From positions 1-64,000 of the forward strand of contig JBKAHA010000015.1 in assembly GCA_046290675.1 (NCBI GenBank): 64,000 nt of DNA, in the 5' to 3' direction. A model generated the notes under the pieces. The model did no database searches. It was not told where the DNA came from and saw only the letters and a program-made list of their open reading frames with translations. Source of the stretch: Aureliella sp046290675. GTDB taxonomy: Bacteria; Planctomycetota; Planctomycetia; Pirellulales; Pirellulaceae. Of this stretch, positions 53,349-62,747 are shown in pieces. Made by a program: the position numbers and the translations under genes. Numbering within the stretch: position 1 is the first letter of the stretch; the number at the start of each line of letters is the position of its first letter.

Positions 53349-55139
53349 ATGGAATTGGGAAAACGAATTGCCAGCAATAGTGCCCTAATGCTCGCAATGG
53401 CTTGCTCACTAGTGCTGGCTCTAGGCTGTGATCAAAGCAAGAGCCGGATGACAGCGGATTCGAAATCTGAAAACGAGCCGGAGTCATCGACTAGTGAAAC
53501 AGTTGACGGTGTTAGTTCCACTCCCGTGACGGCCGATATTCCGCCGGAGGCGGTCAATGATGAGGGCCTTGTGGTCCTGGGGGCCCCTCAATCGGAATCG
53601 GTGCCGGAACCAGAATCCGACGACGCTAGTCCACAGCAAGAAGACTCGGCCACGGCATCCACGCCGATATCATTGGCTAGCTCGAGTGAAAAAAAGACGT
53701 TGCCTGCCGAAGCCAACGTGGTCTCGCAATCAGAACTCAATCAAGTCATTGCTCCGGACTGGCCAGAGCCTCAGGCTGTGCTTTATTTGTCCGGACAACA
53801 GCACGGCTATATTGAGCCTTGTGGATGTACAGGGCTGGATAAGCAGAAGGGTGGTTTGATTCGCCGGGACACGTTGTTGGCTGACCTGCGATCGAAAGGC
53901 TGGAATCTGATTCCGATCGACGTTGGAAACCAAGTCCGTCGTTCAGTCCGGCAATCGGAGATCAAGTTTGAGACGACGCTGAAGGCCATGGAAATGATGG
54001 ACTACAAGGCGGTAGCCTTTGGTGTTGATGATCTTAAACTCTCTAGTGTTGAACTGATCCAACTGACCGCGCACGATCCTCGATCCGAGGGCCCTGAGTT
54101 TCTGGCGACCAATGTGGTGTTGATCGAGTTTCCCGATCTATTCAAGCAGTATCGAATTGTCGAATCCGGCGGACGCAAAATCGGGATTACCGCAGCTCTT
54201 GGTTACGAGCATAAAGAGAAATTTGCGCAGATCGATGACGTCACGGTTTCCGATCCGATTGAGACTCTCAAGCCCATCGTGAAAAAGCTTGAGTCGGAGG
54301 GATGTGATTACGTTGTCTTGCTAGCACACGCGTCGATCGAAGAGTCTCAGCAGATGGGGCGAGAGGTACCTGGTATTGATCTCGTTGTGACCGCAGGCGG
54401 CTATGGCGAGCCACGTTACCGACCGGAGCCAATCGATGGTTCCGACGCGGTGATGGTCGAGGTGGGAACGAAAGGAATGTACGGCGGAATCGTCGGGTTG
54501 TTTGACGATGCGTCGCAACCGGTTCGCTACCAGCGGATTGCGATCTCAGCACAGTTCAAAGATTCACCAAGAATGCTGGACCAGTTCGCAGCTTACCAGA
54601 ACCGGTTGAAAGAACTGGGGTTTGACAAGCTGGGAGCCAAAGCGGTTGCAAACGCGGAGATGAAGTTTGTCGGATCCGAGACTTGCGGTGAATGCCATAC
54701 AACCGCCTTTGAAATATGGGAGAACTCGCCGCACGTTCATGCTACGGAATCACTTCTCGCAGCAAACAACGATCGTGGTGGGATTCCCCGGCATCACGAC
54801 CCCGAGTGTGTCAGCTGTCATGCAACGGGCTGGAATTTGAAGGATTATTATCCTTACGAAACGGGCTTCATCTCGCCCGAAACGACAGAGCACATGATGG
54901 GGAGCGGTTGTGAGAATTGCCACGGCCCAGGCAAAGCCCATGTTGACGCCGAATATGGCGATGTCGAAACAACCAACGAAGAGTTAGAGCGACTGCGTCA
55001 AGCGATGGTGATCAAGTTGGAAGATGTGCGGCAGAATAAGTGCATCAATTGCCACGACCTTGATAACAGCCCAGACTTCCAGCCCGAAGAGGCGTTTGAT
55101 GAGTACTGGGAGCAGGTGAAGCACTACGGCAAGGACTAG
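53349..55139 (+). CDS. Lipoprotein fusing a 5'-nucleotidase-like phosphoesterase to a tetraheme cytochrome c
   Basis: The 596-residue product (ATG at 53349) is a lipoprotein with lipobox LALGC near residue 26 and an acidic, Ser/Glu/Pro-rich linker to about 135. Then comes a UshA-like metallophosphoesterase-type region with LYLSGQQHGYIEPCGCTGLD followed by KQKGGLIRRD, and VVLLAHASIEESQQMGREVP. The last 130 residues resemble cytochrome c554, with four CxxCH sites: CGECH, CVSCH, CENCH and CINCH. The GCGCTG-type start of the phosphoesterase part (EPCGCTG) is typical of a planctomycete/deltaproteobacterial group. It should sit on the periplasmic side and may couple a hydrolase fold to electron transfer. 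The metal-binding set of the phosphoesterase looks incomplete (no clear D-x-H/GNHE), so catalysis is uncertain. Confidence 0.87.
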   Translation: MELGKRIASNSALMLAMACSLVLALGCDQSKSRMTADSKSENEPESSTSETVDGVSSTPVTADIPPEAVNDEGLVVLGAPQSESVPEPESDDASPQQEDSATASTPISLASSSEKKTLPAEANVVSQSELNQVIAPDWPEPQAVLYLSGQQHGYIEPCGCTGLDKQKGGLIRRDTLLADLRSKGWNLIPIDVGNQVRRSVRQSEIKFETTLKAMEMMDYKAVAFGVDDLKLSSVELIQLTAHDPRSEGPEFLATNVVLIEFPDLFKQYRIVESGGRKIGITAALGYEHKEKFAQIDDVTVSDPIETLKPIVKKLESEGCDYVVLLAHASIEESQQMGREVPGIDLVVTAGGYGEPRYRPEPIDGSDAVMVEVGTKGMYGGIVGLFDDASQPVRYQRIAISAQFKDSPRMLDQFAAYQNRLKELGFDKLGAKAVANAEMKFVGSETCGECHTTAFEIWENSPHVHATESLLAANNDRGGIPRHHDPECVSCHATGWNLKDYYPYETGFISPETTEHMMGSGCENCHGPGKAHVDAEYGDVETTNEELERLRQAMVIKLEDVRQNKCINCHDLDNSPDFQPEEAFDEYWEQVKHYGKD

Positions 55140-55211
55140 CTGTTCGTATTGGCGTCGGTAATGGCACTGCGGCGAATCCACGTACCACCGACATTGATCG
55201 AGAGTTTGGAT

Positions 55212-56222
55212 ATGGACTCTTCTAAGCAAGCTGAAGATTCAGGCGAAAAGTCGGAACAGCTCGTTTCGCCCAGGCTAGAGAACGAAGCTCCTCCAGAAAA
55301 GCGTTCGCCCGAGCATTCTCCGTTGTCGAGCTTGGATGAGTGGGAAGAGGATCTTCTTCGTCGCTACCCAGATTCTAGAAGCGATGCCTCAGGCGTCGGT
55401 TTGGTATCGGTCGGTAATGATGCCGCGGACTTAGCTGGCAAATCATCCTCTTCTCGGCCGACGTTTCGGGACTACGATTCCGAAGCTCGCCCATCAGTCA
55501 GGGAGTTCTATCGCCTGAACCACCGATTTCAGACCTACGAGTTTGTTCAACAGAAGCGGAAGGAATATCTAGGCCTGAATCGCCAACGGATGGGCATCTG
55601 GGAAGCCATGGAGTTTCTCAACCAGTTGATAGACGATAGCGATCCGGATCTTGATTTACCGCAGATCGAACACTTGCTTCAGACGGCGGAAGCCATTCGA
55701 GCCGATGGTCACCCGTCATGGTTTGTTCTGGCAGGTCTGATTCATGACTTGGGCAAGATTCTGTGCCTGTGGGGAGAGCCACAGTGGGCTGTGGTAGGTG
55801 ATACATTTCCGGTTGGATGCAAGTACTCGGAATCAATCGTCTATTACGATTTCTTTCGGCACAATCCAGATTGGAGCAACGAACTCTACCAGTCACGCCT
55901 CGGTATCTACACTGAGGCATGTGGCATGGACAATCTGACGCTTTCCTGGGGACACGACGAATATTTGTATCATGTCACCAAGGAATACTTGCCCGCAGAG
56001 GCCTTGGCGATGATTCGCTATCATTCGTGCTATCCGATCCATCGAGAGCGGGCGTATGGCTACTTGCTTCAGGATGGAGACCAAGAGTTGCTTTCTTGGG
56101 TTGAGAAGTTCAACCAGTACGACTTGTACACAAAGCGTGATGAGCGGATGGACGTCGCAGGATTAGAGCCCTATTATCGGGAGCTAATCGGGGAGTATTT
56201 TCCAGATCAGATCCGATGGTGA
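55212..56222 (+). CDS. Myo-inositol oxygenase
   Basis: MIOX opens myo-inositol with O2 to D-glucuronate using a di-iron centre. The 336-residue product (ATG at 55212; earlier TTG/ATG starts possible) has an unconserved acidic N-terminus to about 90, then the conserved domain with FRDYDSEARPSVREFYRLNH, DGHPSWFVLAGLIHDLGK (His and His-Asp iron ligands), WAVVGDTFPVGC, SWGHDEYLYHV (His ligand), RYHSCYPIHRE (His ligand) and FNQYDLYTK (Asp ligand). All iron ligands of the family appear present. MIOX is mainly eukaryotic and uncommon in bacteria. No other inositol genes adjoin it, so the source of inositol is unclear. Confidence 0.93.
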   Translation: MDSSKQAEDSGEKSEQLVSPRLENEAPPEKRSPEHSPLSSLDEWEEDLLRRYPDSRSDASGVGLVSVGNDAADLAGKSSSSRPTFRDYDSEARPSVREFYRLNHRFQTYEFVQQKRKEYLGLNRQRMGIWEAMEFLNQLIDDSDPDLDLPQIEHLLQTAEAIRADGHPSWFVLAGLIHDLGKILCLWGEPQWAVVGDTFPVGCKYSESIVYYDFFRHNPDWSNELYQSRLGIYTEACGMDNLTLSWGHDEYLYHVTKEYLPAEALAMIRYHSCYPIHRERAYGYLLQDGDQELLSWVEKFNQYDLYTKRDERMDVAGLEPYYRELIGEYFPDQIRW

Positions 56223-56270
56223 GCAGTCAGTGCGGTGCGAACGAAGTCGAAGGAAAGAAATGGTGATTTG

Positions 56271-57329
56271 ATGGTATCGGATCGACGAACCTGGCTTAAA
56301 TCTGCTTTAGCGACAACGGCAAGCATCTCGGCATGCTCCCTCAGTCGGGAGGCGCTCGGAGCCTGTTCTGCCGACTCGAAACCGGAATGGCGGCAGTCCA
56401 TACAAAACGGATTGGACTATCTGGCGCGAAACCAAAATACACGTGGTCAGTGGAATACAGCCGACTATCAAACAGCGCTGGCAGCGTTGGCAGGAATCGC
56501 ATTGATCTGCTCCGGTTCAACCACGACTCAAGGTCCCTATGCGAAGCAGATTGCAAGGTGCACCGATTATCTCATCAGCCGGTGTCGACCGAACGGCTTG
56601 ATTGGTGATCCGTTGTCGGATGCCAGATACACGTATGGCCACGGTTTTTCGATGCTGTTGCTGAGTCAGGTGCTCGGCGAAGAGGGCTATGAAGATCGCC
56701 GCAAAGAATTGATCGATGTACTGAATCGGGCAGTTGATTTTTGCTGCAGCGCTCAGACGAACGCGGGTGGCTGGGGATACGTGAGCGCCAAGGATGGTGC
56801 ACAGTACGACGAGGGCTCCACCACGATTACGCAAGTCCAGGGACTACGCGGCTGCCGAAATGCGGGAATTGCGGTTCCAGCGGAAGTGATCGAGCGCGCG
56901 AAGGAGTACATCTACGCATGCAAAAATGACGATGGAGGAATTAGCTATTCGAGCAAGCAAATGGGGACGTCGCGTCCAGCCATTACGGCTGCTGCACTAG
57001 CGGCGCTGTACAACGCTGGCGACTACGACGGAGAGCATGTTCCCAGCATGCTGAAATACTCACGTGATAAGCTCTATGAAATTACGGACCGCAATGGGGC
57101 CTTCGGTCATTGGCACTATACCTACCTTTACTACAGCCAAGTCGTCTACCGGCAAGGTGATGAAGAATGGAAGCCATTTCGGCAGGCTCTTTATGACCAA
57201 ATCGTCAAATCCCAACGCAATGACGGATCGTGGGAGGAAGAGGGGCAGATCGACCCCGTCTACATTACGGCGTGCAATCTGATCATCCTGCAGCTTGACC
57301 GAGGACTGCTGCCCATCTACCAACGCTAG
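56271..57329 (+). CDS. Tat-exported squalene cyclase/prenyltransferase-repeat protein
   Basis: The 352-residue product (ATG at 56271) begins with a Tat signal SDRRTWLKSALATTASI. The rest is an alpha-alpha toroid with prenyltransferase/squalene-oxidase repeats (LDYLARNQNTRGQWNTADYQ, TNAGGWGYVSAKDG, KNDDGGISYSSKQMG, SQRNDGSWEEEG). It lacks the DxDD cyclase motif, so it is not a squalene-hopene cyclase. Such secreted toroids are frequent in Planctomycetes and have no defined role. It is 48 bases after the inositol oxygenase gene, probably on the same transcript. Confidence 0.87.
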   Translation: MVSDRRTWLKSALATTASISACSLSREALGACSADSKPEWRQSIQNGLDYLARNQNTRGQWNTADYQTALAALAGIALICSGSTTTQGPYAKQIARCTDYLISRCRPNGLIGDPLSDARYTYGHGFSMLLLSQVLGEEGYEDRRKELIDVLNRAVDFCCSAQTNAGGWGYVSAKDGAQYDEGSTTITQVQGLRGCRNAGIAVPAEVIERAKEYIYACKNDDGGISYSSKQMGTSRPAITAAALAALYNAGDYDGEHVPSMLKYSRDKLYEITDRNGAFGHWHYTYLYYSQVVYRQGDEEWKPFRQALYDQIVKSQRNDGSWEEEGQIDPVYITACNLIILQLDRGLLPIYQR

Positions 57330-57358
57330 CTTTGCAGACCACTTGCTAAGCGACAGGC

Positions 57359-58501
57359 CTAGCCACGAGCGATCCGAAAGGGGTCTAGTTCAACGGGTGG
57401 GTTCTTGTTTTCAAGTAGGTCTGCTAAGCACACTGCGGTACCGCATGAGAGATAAATTCCACTTCGGAAATGTCCTGCCGCCAAGAACAGATTTTCTAGA
57501 TTTGGAACAGAACCAATATAGGGAAGCGTATCGTAAGATCCTGGCCTCAATCCCGACCAGCGCTTGATCTCGGGAGCCGACGACAATTGAGGTAGGATGG
57601 AATGGGCCCAGCTGCGAATTTGACCTAATGCCTCTTCGGTGGTGCCGACTTCGAAACCGACTTCTTCTTCAACACTGCCGGCGAGTATGTGCCCGTCTCT
57701 CCTGGGGACAAGGTAGCGGTGACCTTCATTGACTATGCGTTGCAGTGGGGCTTCTTCGAAACGATACAGGATGATCTGTCCGCGAATTGGCATCAGGCCA
57801 CTCGTCAGCCCAAACTGCTCCAAGAATTGCCGTGACCACGCACCGGAACAGATGACATATCGATTTGCAGTGATCTTCGATCCGTCCCTTAGTTGAAGCG
57901 ATTGCACACGACCATCACGAGATTGGATCTGTCTGACAGGTGAATGTTCCGCGAAGGTGACTCCAGCCTGCTCGCAAGCTGCCCTCAGCGCACTCAATTG
58001 ATCGGGGTTGCGCAGAGTGCATTCACCGGGTAGGTGCCATCCTTTTGTGGATGCTTCGAGGTTTGGGGAGAGCTTGGGCTCCATCTCCCTGATCTGTTCG
58101 CCGCTCAACACCTCAAAATCAATGCCATGTTCTGTCCACCAAATCTGATTCGCTGTTAGCGTTGCGGTCTCTCCCATGGAACGTGCCAGGTAGATGCCTC
58201 CGCACTGGCGAAACCCCGTGTCGATACCGGTTGTCGCCCGAAGTTCCCGAGCCCATTCGTGGTGGAGCTGAAGGCTCAGGTGCTGGAGATCTTCGAAGGG
58301 ATCGGTTCGATTGCGATTGGCGGCTGGAGGTAGGATTCCAGCCCCCGCCCAAGAAGATGCGCCTTCCTTGCCACGGCCAATCAGCCCCGCGTCGATGATG
58401 CCGACGGAGCACCCCCGTCGCGTTAATTCCCAGGCGGTCGAAAGGCCAATGATCCCGCCTCCGACGATGAGGATATCTTGGTTCTTCTCGTGTGCGGCCA
58501 T
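57359..58501 (-). CDS. thiO: Glycine oxidase ThiO-like FAD enzyme
   Basis: The 380-residue product (ATG at 58501; TTG at 58519 upstream) is of the DAO family with the FAD motif DILIVGGGIIGLSTAWELTR at the start, then SSWAGAGILPPAANR, typical of ThiO (glycine to iminoglycine for the thiazole of thiamine) and related D-amino-acid oxidases. The C-terminal signature is KRWSGLRPGSYDTLPYIGSV and LAAGHFRSGIYLS. No other thiamine genes are adjacent, so glycine/D-amino-acid oxidase in general is safe and ThiO is likely. It converges with the toroid gene 29 bases away. Confidence 0.88.
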   Translation of the reverse strand: MAAHEKNQDILIVGGGIIGLSTAWELTRRGCSVGIIDAGLIGRGKEGASSWAGAGILPPAANRNRTDPFEDLQHLSLQLHHEWARELRATTGIDTGFRQCGGIYLARSMGETATLTANQIWWTEHGIDFEVLSGEQIREMEPKLSPNLEASTKGWHLPGECTLRNPDQLSALRAACEQAGVTFAEHSPVRQIQSRDGRVQSLQLRDGSKITANRYVICSGAWSRQFLEQFGLTSGLMPIRGQIILYRFEEAPLQRIVNEGHRYLVPRRDGHILAGSVEEEVGFEVGTTEEALGQIRSWAHSILPQLSSAPEIKRWSGLRPGSYDTLPYIGSVPNLENLFLAAGHFRSGIYLSCGTAVCLADLLENKNPPVELDPFRIARG

Positions 58502-58962
58502 CAAAGACTCGGCGATCAAGAGCAGGCTCCGGCCGTCTACAGCGAAGACTGGATCTTAGAGGATAGAAGGCCAAGCATAACGCCCGCACAACCGGCGTAA
58601 ACCGTTGCGTTCAAGAGCTGCGCAGTTCATCGCTAGCGAACCAGGCGACTGGCCAGAGCAAGTATCAGCCACGGTGACTACAGTTGATGCATGGCAGACA
58701 CCACAGCCGCAATACCCCCCTGATTGGACGGGAGCCGTGTTCGCGGTGCAGTTTCCGGTATTTTTTCAAGGTTTACTTCAATTTTGATGGTGCTATTCTC
58801 AGGGCTTCGAACGGAATAGGATTTATCGAAATTTGGCGGCTGCTTTTTCAATGGCGGCCGGGAGCCAGGATTGCCCAGTGCGGTGGGGGATCTGCAGAAC
58901 ATGGCAGAATGCAGTCGCCGGGGTTTCCGGTGATTCCGGCGTCACTGTCTATCGGAGCCATA
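58502..58962. other. Divergent intergenic region of 460 bases
   Basis: Lies between thiO and the kinase gene. An open frame reads through part of it into the kinase but has no ribosome-binding site and an Arg/Gly-rich composition unlike the kinase, so I leave it as noncoding. GAGCAAGTATCAGCCACGGT-type sequence near 58650 shows no recognisable riboswitch. Confidence 0.35.
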
Positions 58963-60531
58963 ATGGCAAAAGTTACGAATCCAGAGCAGTTCATAGCGAT
59001 CGTCGAGAAGAGTCGGCTCGCGGATCCGGCCCTGCTGGCAAAGTCAGTCGAACGGGTACGTTCTGAGAACGATGGTGGTCTGCCTGAACCTACTGCTTTG
59101 GCCAAGGAGCTTCAAAAAGACAAAGTCATTACGGCCTGGCACAGCGAAAAGCTGCTGAACGGAAAATACAAAGGTTTCTTCTTGGGGAAACATAAGCTGC
59201 TTGGTCACATCGGTAGTGGTGGCATGAGCAGCGTTTATTTGGCCGAGCACACGAAGATGCACGATTTGCGTGCAGTCAAAGTCTTGCCGCAGAGTAAGCT
59301 CGGGAAGTCGTCCTACTTGGCACGGTTCCAGCAGGAAGCCAAAGCGATCGCATCGCTGAACCATCCGAATGTCGTGCGCGCGCACGATATCGATAACCAG
59401 GGTGACACGCACTACATCGTGATGGAGTATGTCGATGGAGATGATCTGCAGACCATCGTGAAAAAGAAGGGGCCTCTCGATTTTGAGTTGGTTGCCAACT
59501 ACATGGCCCAGGCCGCACGGGGACTACAGCATGCACATGACGTTGGGCTCATTCACCGTGATGTCAAACCGGCCAACTTGTTGATTAACTCCAAGGGCCA
59601 AGTGAAGATTCTGGATCTTGGGCTCGCACTCTTCTCCGAGGATGAAGAGGCGTCGCTGACCATTGATTTCAACGACAAAGTCTTAGGGACAGCGGATTAC
59701 CTTGCGCCTGAGCAAGCTTTGAATAGTCACAAGGTTGACCATCGTGCCGACCTTTACGGCCTTGGTTGTACGATGTACTTCCTCCTGACGGGCCATCCTC
59801 CTTTTCCCGATGGAACCATCGCTCAACGGATTGCAAAGCATCAAAAAGAGATGCCGACCGAGATTCGCAAGATCAGGTCAGACTGCCCTGGGGAGCTTGA
59901 GGGGATCTGTTGGAAGCTTCTGCAAAAGGATCCTAAGTTCCGCTACGCCGATGCCACTCAGACCGCTGAAGTGTTGGATGCTTGGGCGGCCAAGTATCGA
60001 GTTGCAAAATTGGTCCCCGCCGGCGGATCTAACGGTGGTAGTTCAGTAAACCTCGCATCAAGTGGCTCTTCGATACATGGATCGCAAGCATCATTGGATA
60101 CGGTCAGCAACCGCGGCGAGGACACAATTGCAGGCCGGAGTTCAACGACGGGTAGTTCGGTAACCAATCTGAGCGCTTCTGATAGTGGCGTGCTTGTTCG
60201 GGTCAAAACTTCAGGCGAGTCCGACCTGGGTAGTACGATCGATCTAGAGTCTGAAATCGCGCGGCGTAGTCAGTCTCGGGCTGGCATGAGCGCAGGTGCT
60301 AGTAATCACAGCAATGTCCCGTCGGGTCTGAATTCCCAAGTCGTGCCCGCACAGCAGACTGGCATTAAACCGATCTGGATCATTGGCTTGATCATCATGT
60401 TCGCCTTGGCCGTCTTGTTGGGTGTCTTCATCGCTCGCGTGACTGCGCCGGTACCGGGAACTTTGCCCAGTAGTGACACTGATGTCGAAGAATCTTCCGC
60501 AAGCCTGCCGATCTCAAGATTACCGTCGTAG
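58963..60531 (+). CDS. Ser/Thr protein kinase with C-terminal membrane anchor
   Basis: The 522-residue kinase (ATG at 58963) has a helical N-terminal module (about 1-65) seen in many planctomycete kinases. The kinase domain (about 75-330) has GSGGMSSVYLAEH, RAVKVLP with the ATP-binding Lys, HRDVKPANLL, and KILDLGLAL, in which the metal-binding motif is DLG rather than DFG. LGTADYLAPEQ follows. A Ser/Gly/Thr-rich linker (about 350-455) leads to one transmembrane helix (WIIGLIIMFALAVLLGVFIA) near the C-terminus and a short outer tail. The long Ser/Thr-rich linker may be an autophosphorylation region. No sigma factor gene is next to it. Confidence 0.92.
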   Translation: MAKVTNPEQFIAIVEKSRLADPALLAKSVERVRSENDGGLPEPTALAKELQKDKVITAWHSEKLLNGKYKGFFLGKHKLLGHIGSGGMSSVYLAEHTKMHDLRAVKVLPQSKLGKSSYLARFQQEAKAIASLNHPNVVRAHDIDNQGDTHYIVMEYVDGDDLQTIVKKKGPLDFELVANYMAQAARGLQHAHDVGLIHRDVKPANLLINSKGQVKILDLGLALFSEDEEASLTIDFNDKVLGTADYLAPEQALNSHKVDHRADLYGLGCTMYFLLTGHPPFPDGTIAQRIAKHQKEMPTEIRKIRSDCPGELEGICWKLLQKDPKFRYADATQTAEVLDAWAAKYRVAKLVPAGGSNGGSSVNLASSGSSIHGSQASLDTVSNRGEDTIAGRSSTTGSSVTNLSASDSGVLVRVKTSGESDLGSTIDLESEIARRSQSRAGMSAGASNHSNVPSGLNSQVVPAQQTGIKPIWIIGLIIMFALAVLLGVFIARVTAPVPGTLPSSDTDVEESSASLPISRLPS

Positions 60532-60659
60532 TTGGCTAGAGTCGCCGCCGGGCTGATGTGGACGCCGAAGACCCCACGCCATCGTCGCCGGATTGAGGCG
60601 TGAAAGAGTACATCTTCTGGCACAGATCGCTACTTTTGGAGACGGACGTTTCTTGGGCC

Positions 60660-60698
60660 GATGTGGTTTCGCGATGTGGTTTCGCGATGTGGTTTCCC
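60660..60698. repeat. Three tandem 13-base repeats
   Basis: GATGTGGTTTCGC occurs twice in a row (60660-60672 and 60673-60685) and a third time with one change, ending CCC (60686-60698). It lies in the 230-base gap between the kinase and the cytochrome gene, about 65-100 bases before the next ATG. Confidence 0.75.
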
Positions 60699-60761
60699 AT
60701 GGCAATCGTTGCTGCTTAGCGACCCGTTGCTGCGCGACCAAACCGTCGATAAGACAAATCT

Positions 60762-62687
60762 ATGATGAGAACGAATTCGATGAGATTTACAGCACTCCAT
60801 AGATTCTCGCTGGGTTCGGTGTTGTGCATGGCCGTGTTCGCTACCTCCGGCGCCGAGCGTTGTCATGCTCAGTCGGTTACAGCGGATCAGAAAGCAAGAA
60901 TCTCGGAATTGGCGGCGATGTCTGAAAAGGCAGCTCAGTCCTTCAAGGAGGGGCAGCTCGTGGCCTGTGCTGAGGTTGTCGAGAAGATGCGGGGTGAGAT
61001 GATCGCATTAGCTGCTGGAAGGAAGCCTGCGGTCATGCGCGCAATAAAGCCTATTTATGCACGCCTCAAACGCGCCTATGGCTTATTGGAGATCGAGGGC
61101 GCGGAACTGGAATTATTGCCCGCCTGGAAAGACTTGGGAATGGAAGCGGGCGATGCGTCTGGCGGAACGAATGACATGGATGCGGCGGTTAGTTTCACCC
61201 GAGACCTTGCTCCTTGGTTCGTATCTGCGTGTGGAAATTGCCACGTCGATAATTCACGTGGGCAGTTCTCGATGGCAAGCTTCGATGCGCTTAGCCGCGG
61301 CGCACGTGGAGCGCGGGTTTTCTACCCCGGGGATGTTAAGGGTAGTAGGTTGGTCGAAGTCATTGAGAGCGGTGATATGCCACGGGGCAACCGAAAGGTC
61401 ACACCGGAGCAGTTGAATATGCTCAAACGCTGGATTGCCGATGGAGCGAAATTCGATGGCGAATCTCCGGCGACTCGGCTAACCAGTTTTCGGAATGACT
61501 CGCCGGCCGTCGAGAATAAGGCAACCCCGTCGGCAGTGGCGATGAAACCGAAGGGCAATGAGACCTTGTCTTTTGCCAAGGATGTCGCGCCAATACTGGT
61601 CGAAAATTGCAACGGCTGCCACATCGCAGGTCGCAGAGCGTCCGGCAACTTTCGGATGGATAGTTTTGCTCAATTGCTGCGGGGAGGCGATAGCGGGGAA
61701 CCAATTGCTGGAACCAACGCAAACGCCAGCCTGCTTATCCGCAAGCTGAAGGGGCAATCAGGACAGCGCATGCCAGCCGGTGGGCGGCCACCACTTTCCG
61801 ACGAAGAGATTTCCTTGATTTCCACTTGGATTCGGGAGGGGGCTACTTTTGACGGAGGTTCGGACCGTCTTGATATTGAATCGGTCATTGCCCAAGGTTG
61901 GGCGGCGGACGCCAGCCACGAAGAGTTGTTCGCTAGGCGCAAGGACCGCGCCAACGCAGCGTGGTCACGCGTTTTGCCTAACGAGAATCCGGAAGAGAGC
62001 GTTGGAAGCGAAGTGGTTGTGCTTGGAAACGTCTCTAAAGATCGTGTGCGCGATTTGTCCGGCAGATTAGAAGCCGCCATTGCACTGACTAAGAAATCAC
62101 TTCGCGCCCCAGATGATCAGCCTCTTGTGAAAGGAGGCTTGGCATCTTACTTGCTCAAGAATCGATATGACTACAGTGAGTTCGGGCGCATGACGGAAGG
62201 GCGTGAGTTGCCCAAGGAATGGAATTCGCATTGGAACGCGGAAACGCTCGATGTCTACACTGTCTTCATCTCAGACGCGGAGGTTGAAGAAAAGCAGAGA
62301 GACGCCAGGGCTCTAAAGGCCGTCGCTGGTGCGTACGTCGGTTCATTCACAGGAGTTCCATTCTGGTTTGCGGAGGGAGTTGCTAGGAATCTTGTCATTA
62401 CGAACTATCGACGTGGTGCTCCCGAGATCGCCACATGGCAAGCAGCATTGCCGGCAGCAATGCAAAAGGTCAGCACGCCGAAGTCGTTGCTCGACAATCG
62501 TTTGGATGAAGAGTCTGCAGGGTTGGCCGGGATGGCGTTGACGAATTTCATGATGAACAAATCGAACCGGCGTCGGTTTGATCGCATGATGCAATTGATG
62601 CGAGATGGCCGGACGTTCGAGGAAGCAATGACATTCGCTTTTGCACCACCCGAAGTGGTTGTCAAAGCTTGGCTCGGCAAAAAATAG
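60762..62687 (+). CDS. Exported protein with two planctomycete cytochrome domains and a degenerate peptidase-like C-terminus
   Basis: The 641-residue product has a signal peptide (about 12-37). A helical stretch and two PSCyt1 domains follow: FVSACGNCHVDNSRGQFSM with DMPRGN, and LVENCNGCHIAGRRASGNFR with RMPAGGRPPLS. Each has one CxxCH heme site. The C-terminal 250 residues resemble a metallopeptidase fold of the DUF1570/peptidase MA-like kind, retaining GVPFWFAEGVARNL. The HExxH zinc motif expected about ten residues earlier is missing (the region reads ALKAVAGAYVGSFT), so it is probably inactive. It should be periplasmic and may carry electrons. It converges with the potassium channel gene. 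Confidence 0.85.
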   Translation: MMRTNSMRFTALHRFSLGSVLCMAVFATSGAERCHAQSVTADQKARISELAAMSEKAAQSFKEGQLVACAEVVEKMRGEMIALAAGRKPAVMRAIKPIYARLKRAYGLLEIEGAELELLPAWKDLGMEAGDASGGTNDMDAAVSFTRDLAPWFVSACGNCHVDNSRGQFSMASFDALSRGARGARVFYPGDVKGSRLVEVIESGDMPRGNRKVTPEQLNMLKRWIADGAKFDGESPATRLTSFRNDSPAVENKATPSAVAMKPKGNETLSFAKDVAPILVENCNGCHIAGRRASGNFRMDSFAQLLRGGDSGEPIAGTNANASLLIRKLKGQSGQRMPAGGRPPLSDEEISLISTWIREGATFDGGSDRLDIESVIAQGWAADASHEELFARRKDRANAAWSRVLPNENPEESVGSEVVVLGNVSKDRVRDLSGRLEAAIALTKKSLRAPDDQPLVKGGLASYLLKNRYDYSEFGRMTEGRELPKEWNSHWNAETLDVYTVFISDAEVEEKQRDARALKAVAGAYVGSFTGVPFWFAEGVARNLVITNYRRGAPEIATWQAALPAAMQKVSTPKSLLDNRLDEESAGLAGMALTNFMMNKSNRRRFDRMMQLMRDGRTFEEAMTFAFAPPEVVVKAWLGKK

Positions 62688-62747
62688 AAATAGACCGACG
62701 CTGGGAACTGGCGACCATTGCGCAGGAATAGCCGGATCCGGCTACGG

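Noticed and set aside
56271..57329. Squalene-hopene cyclase identity for the toroid protein.
   Set aside because: It is exported by a Tat signal, is about half the usual length, and lacks the DxDD acid motif.
58684..58962. A 93-residue N-terminal extension of the second kinase.
   Set aside because: The composition differs from the kinase, no known kinase of this type has it, and the ATG at 58963 starts at the expected module.
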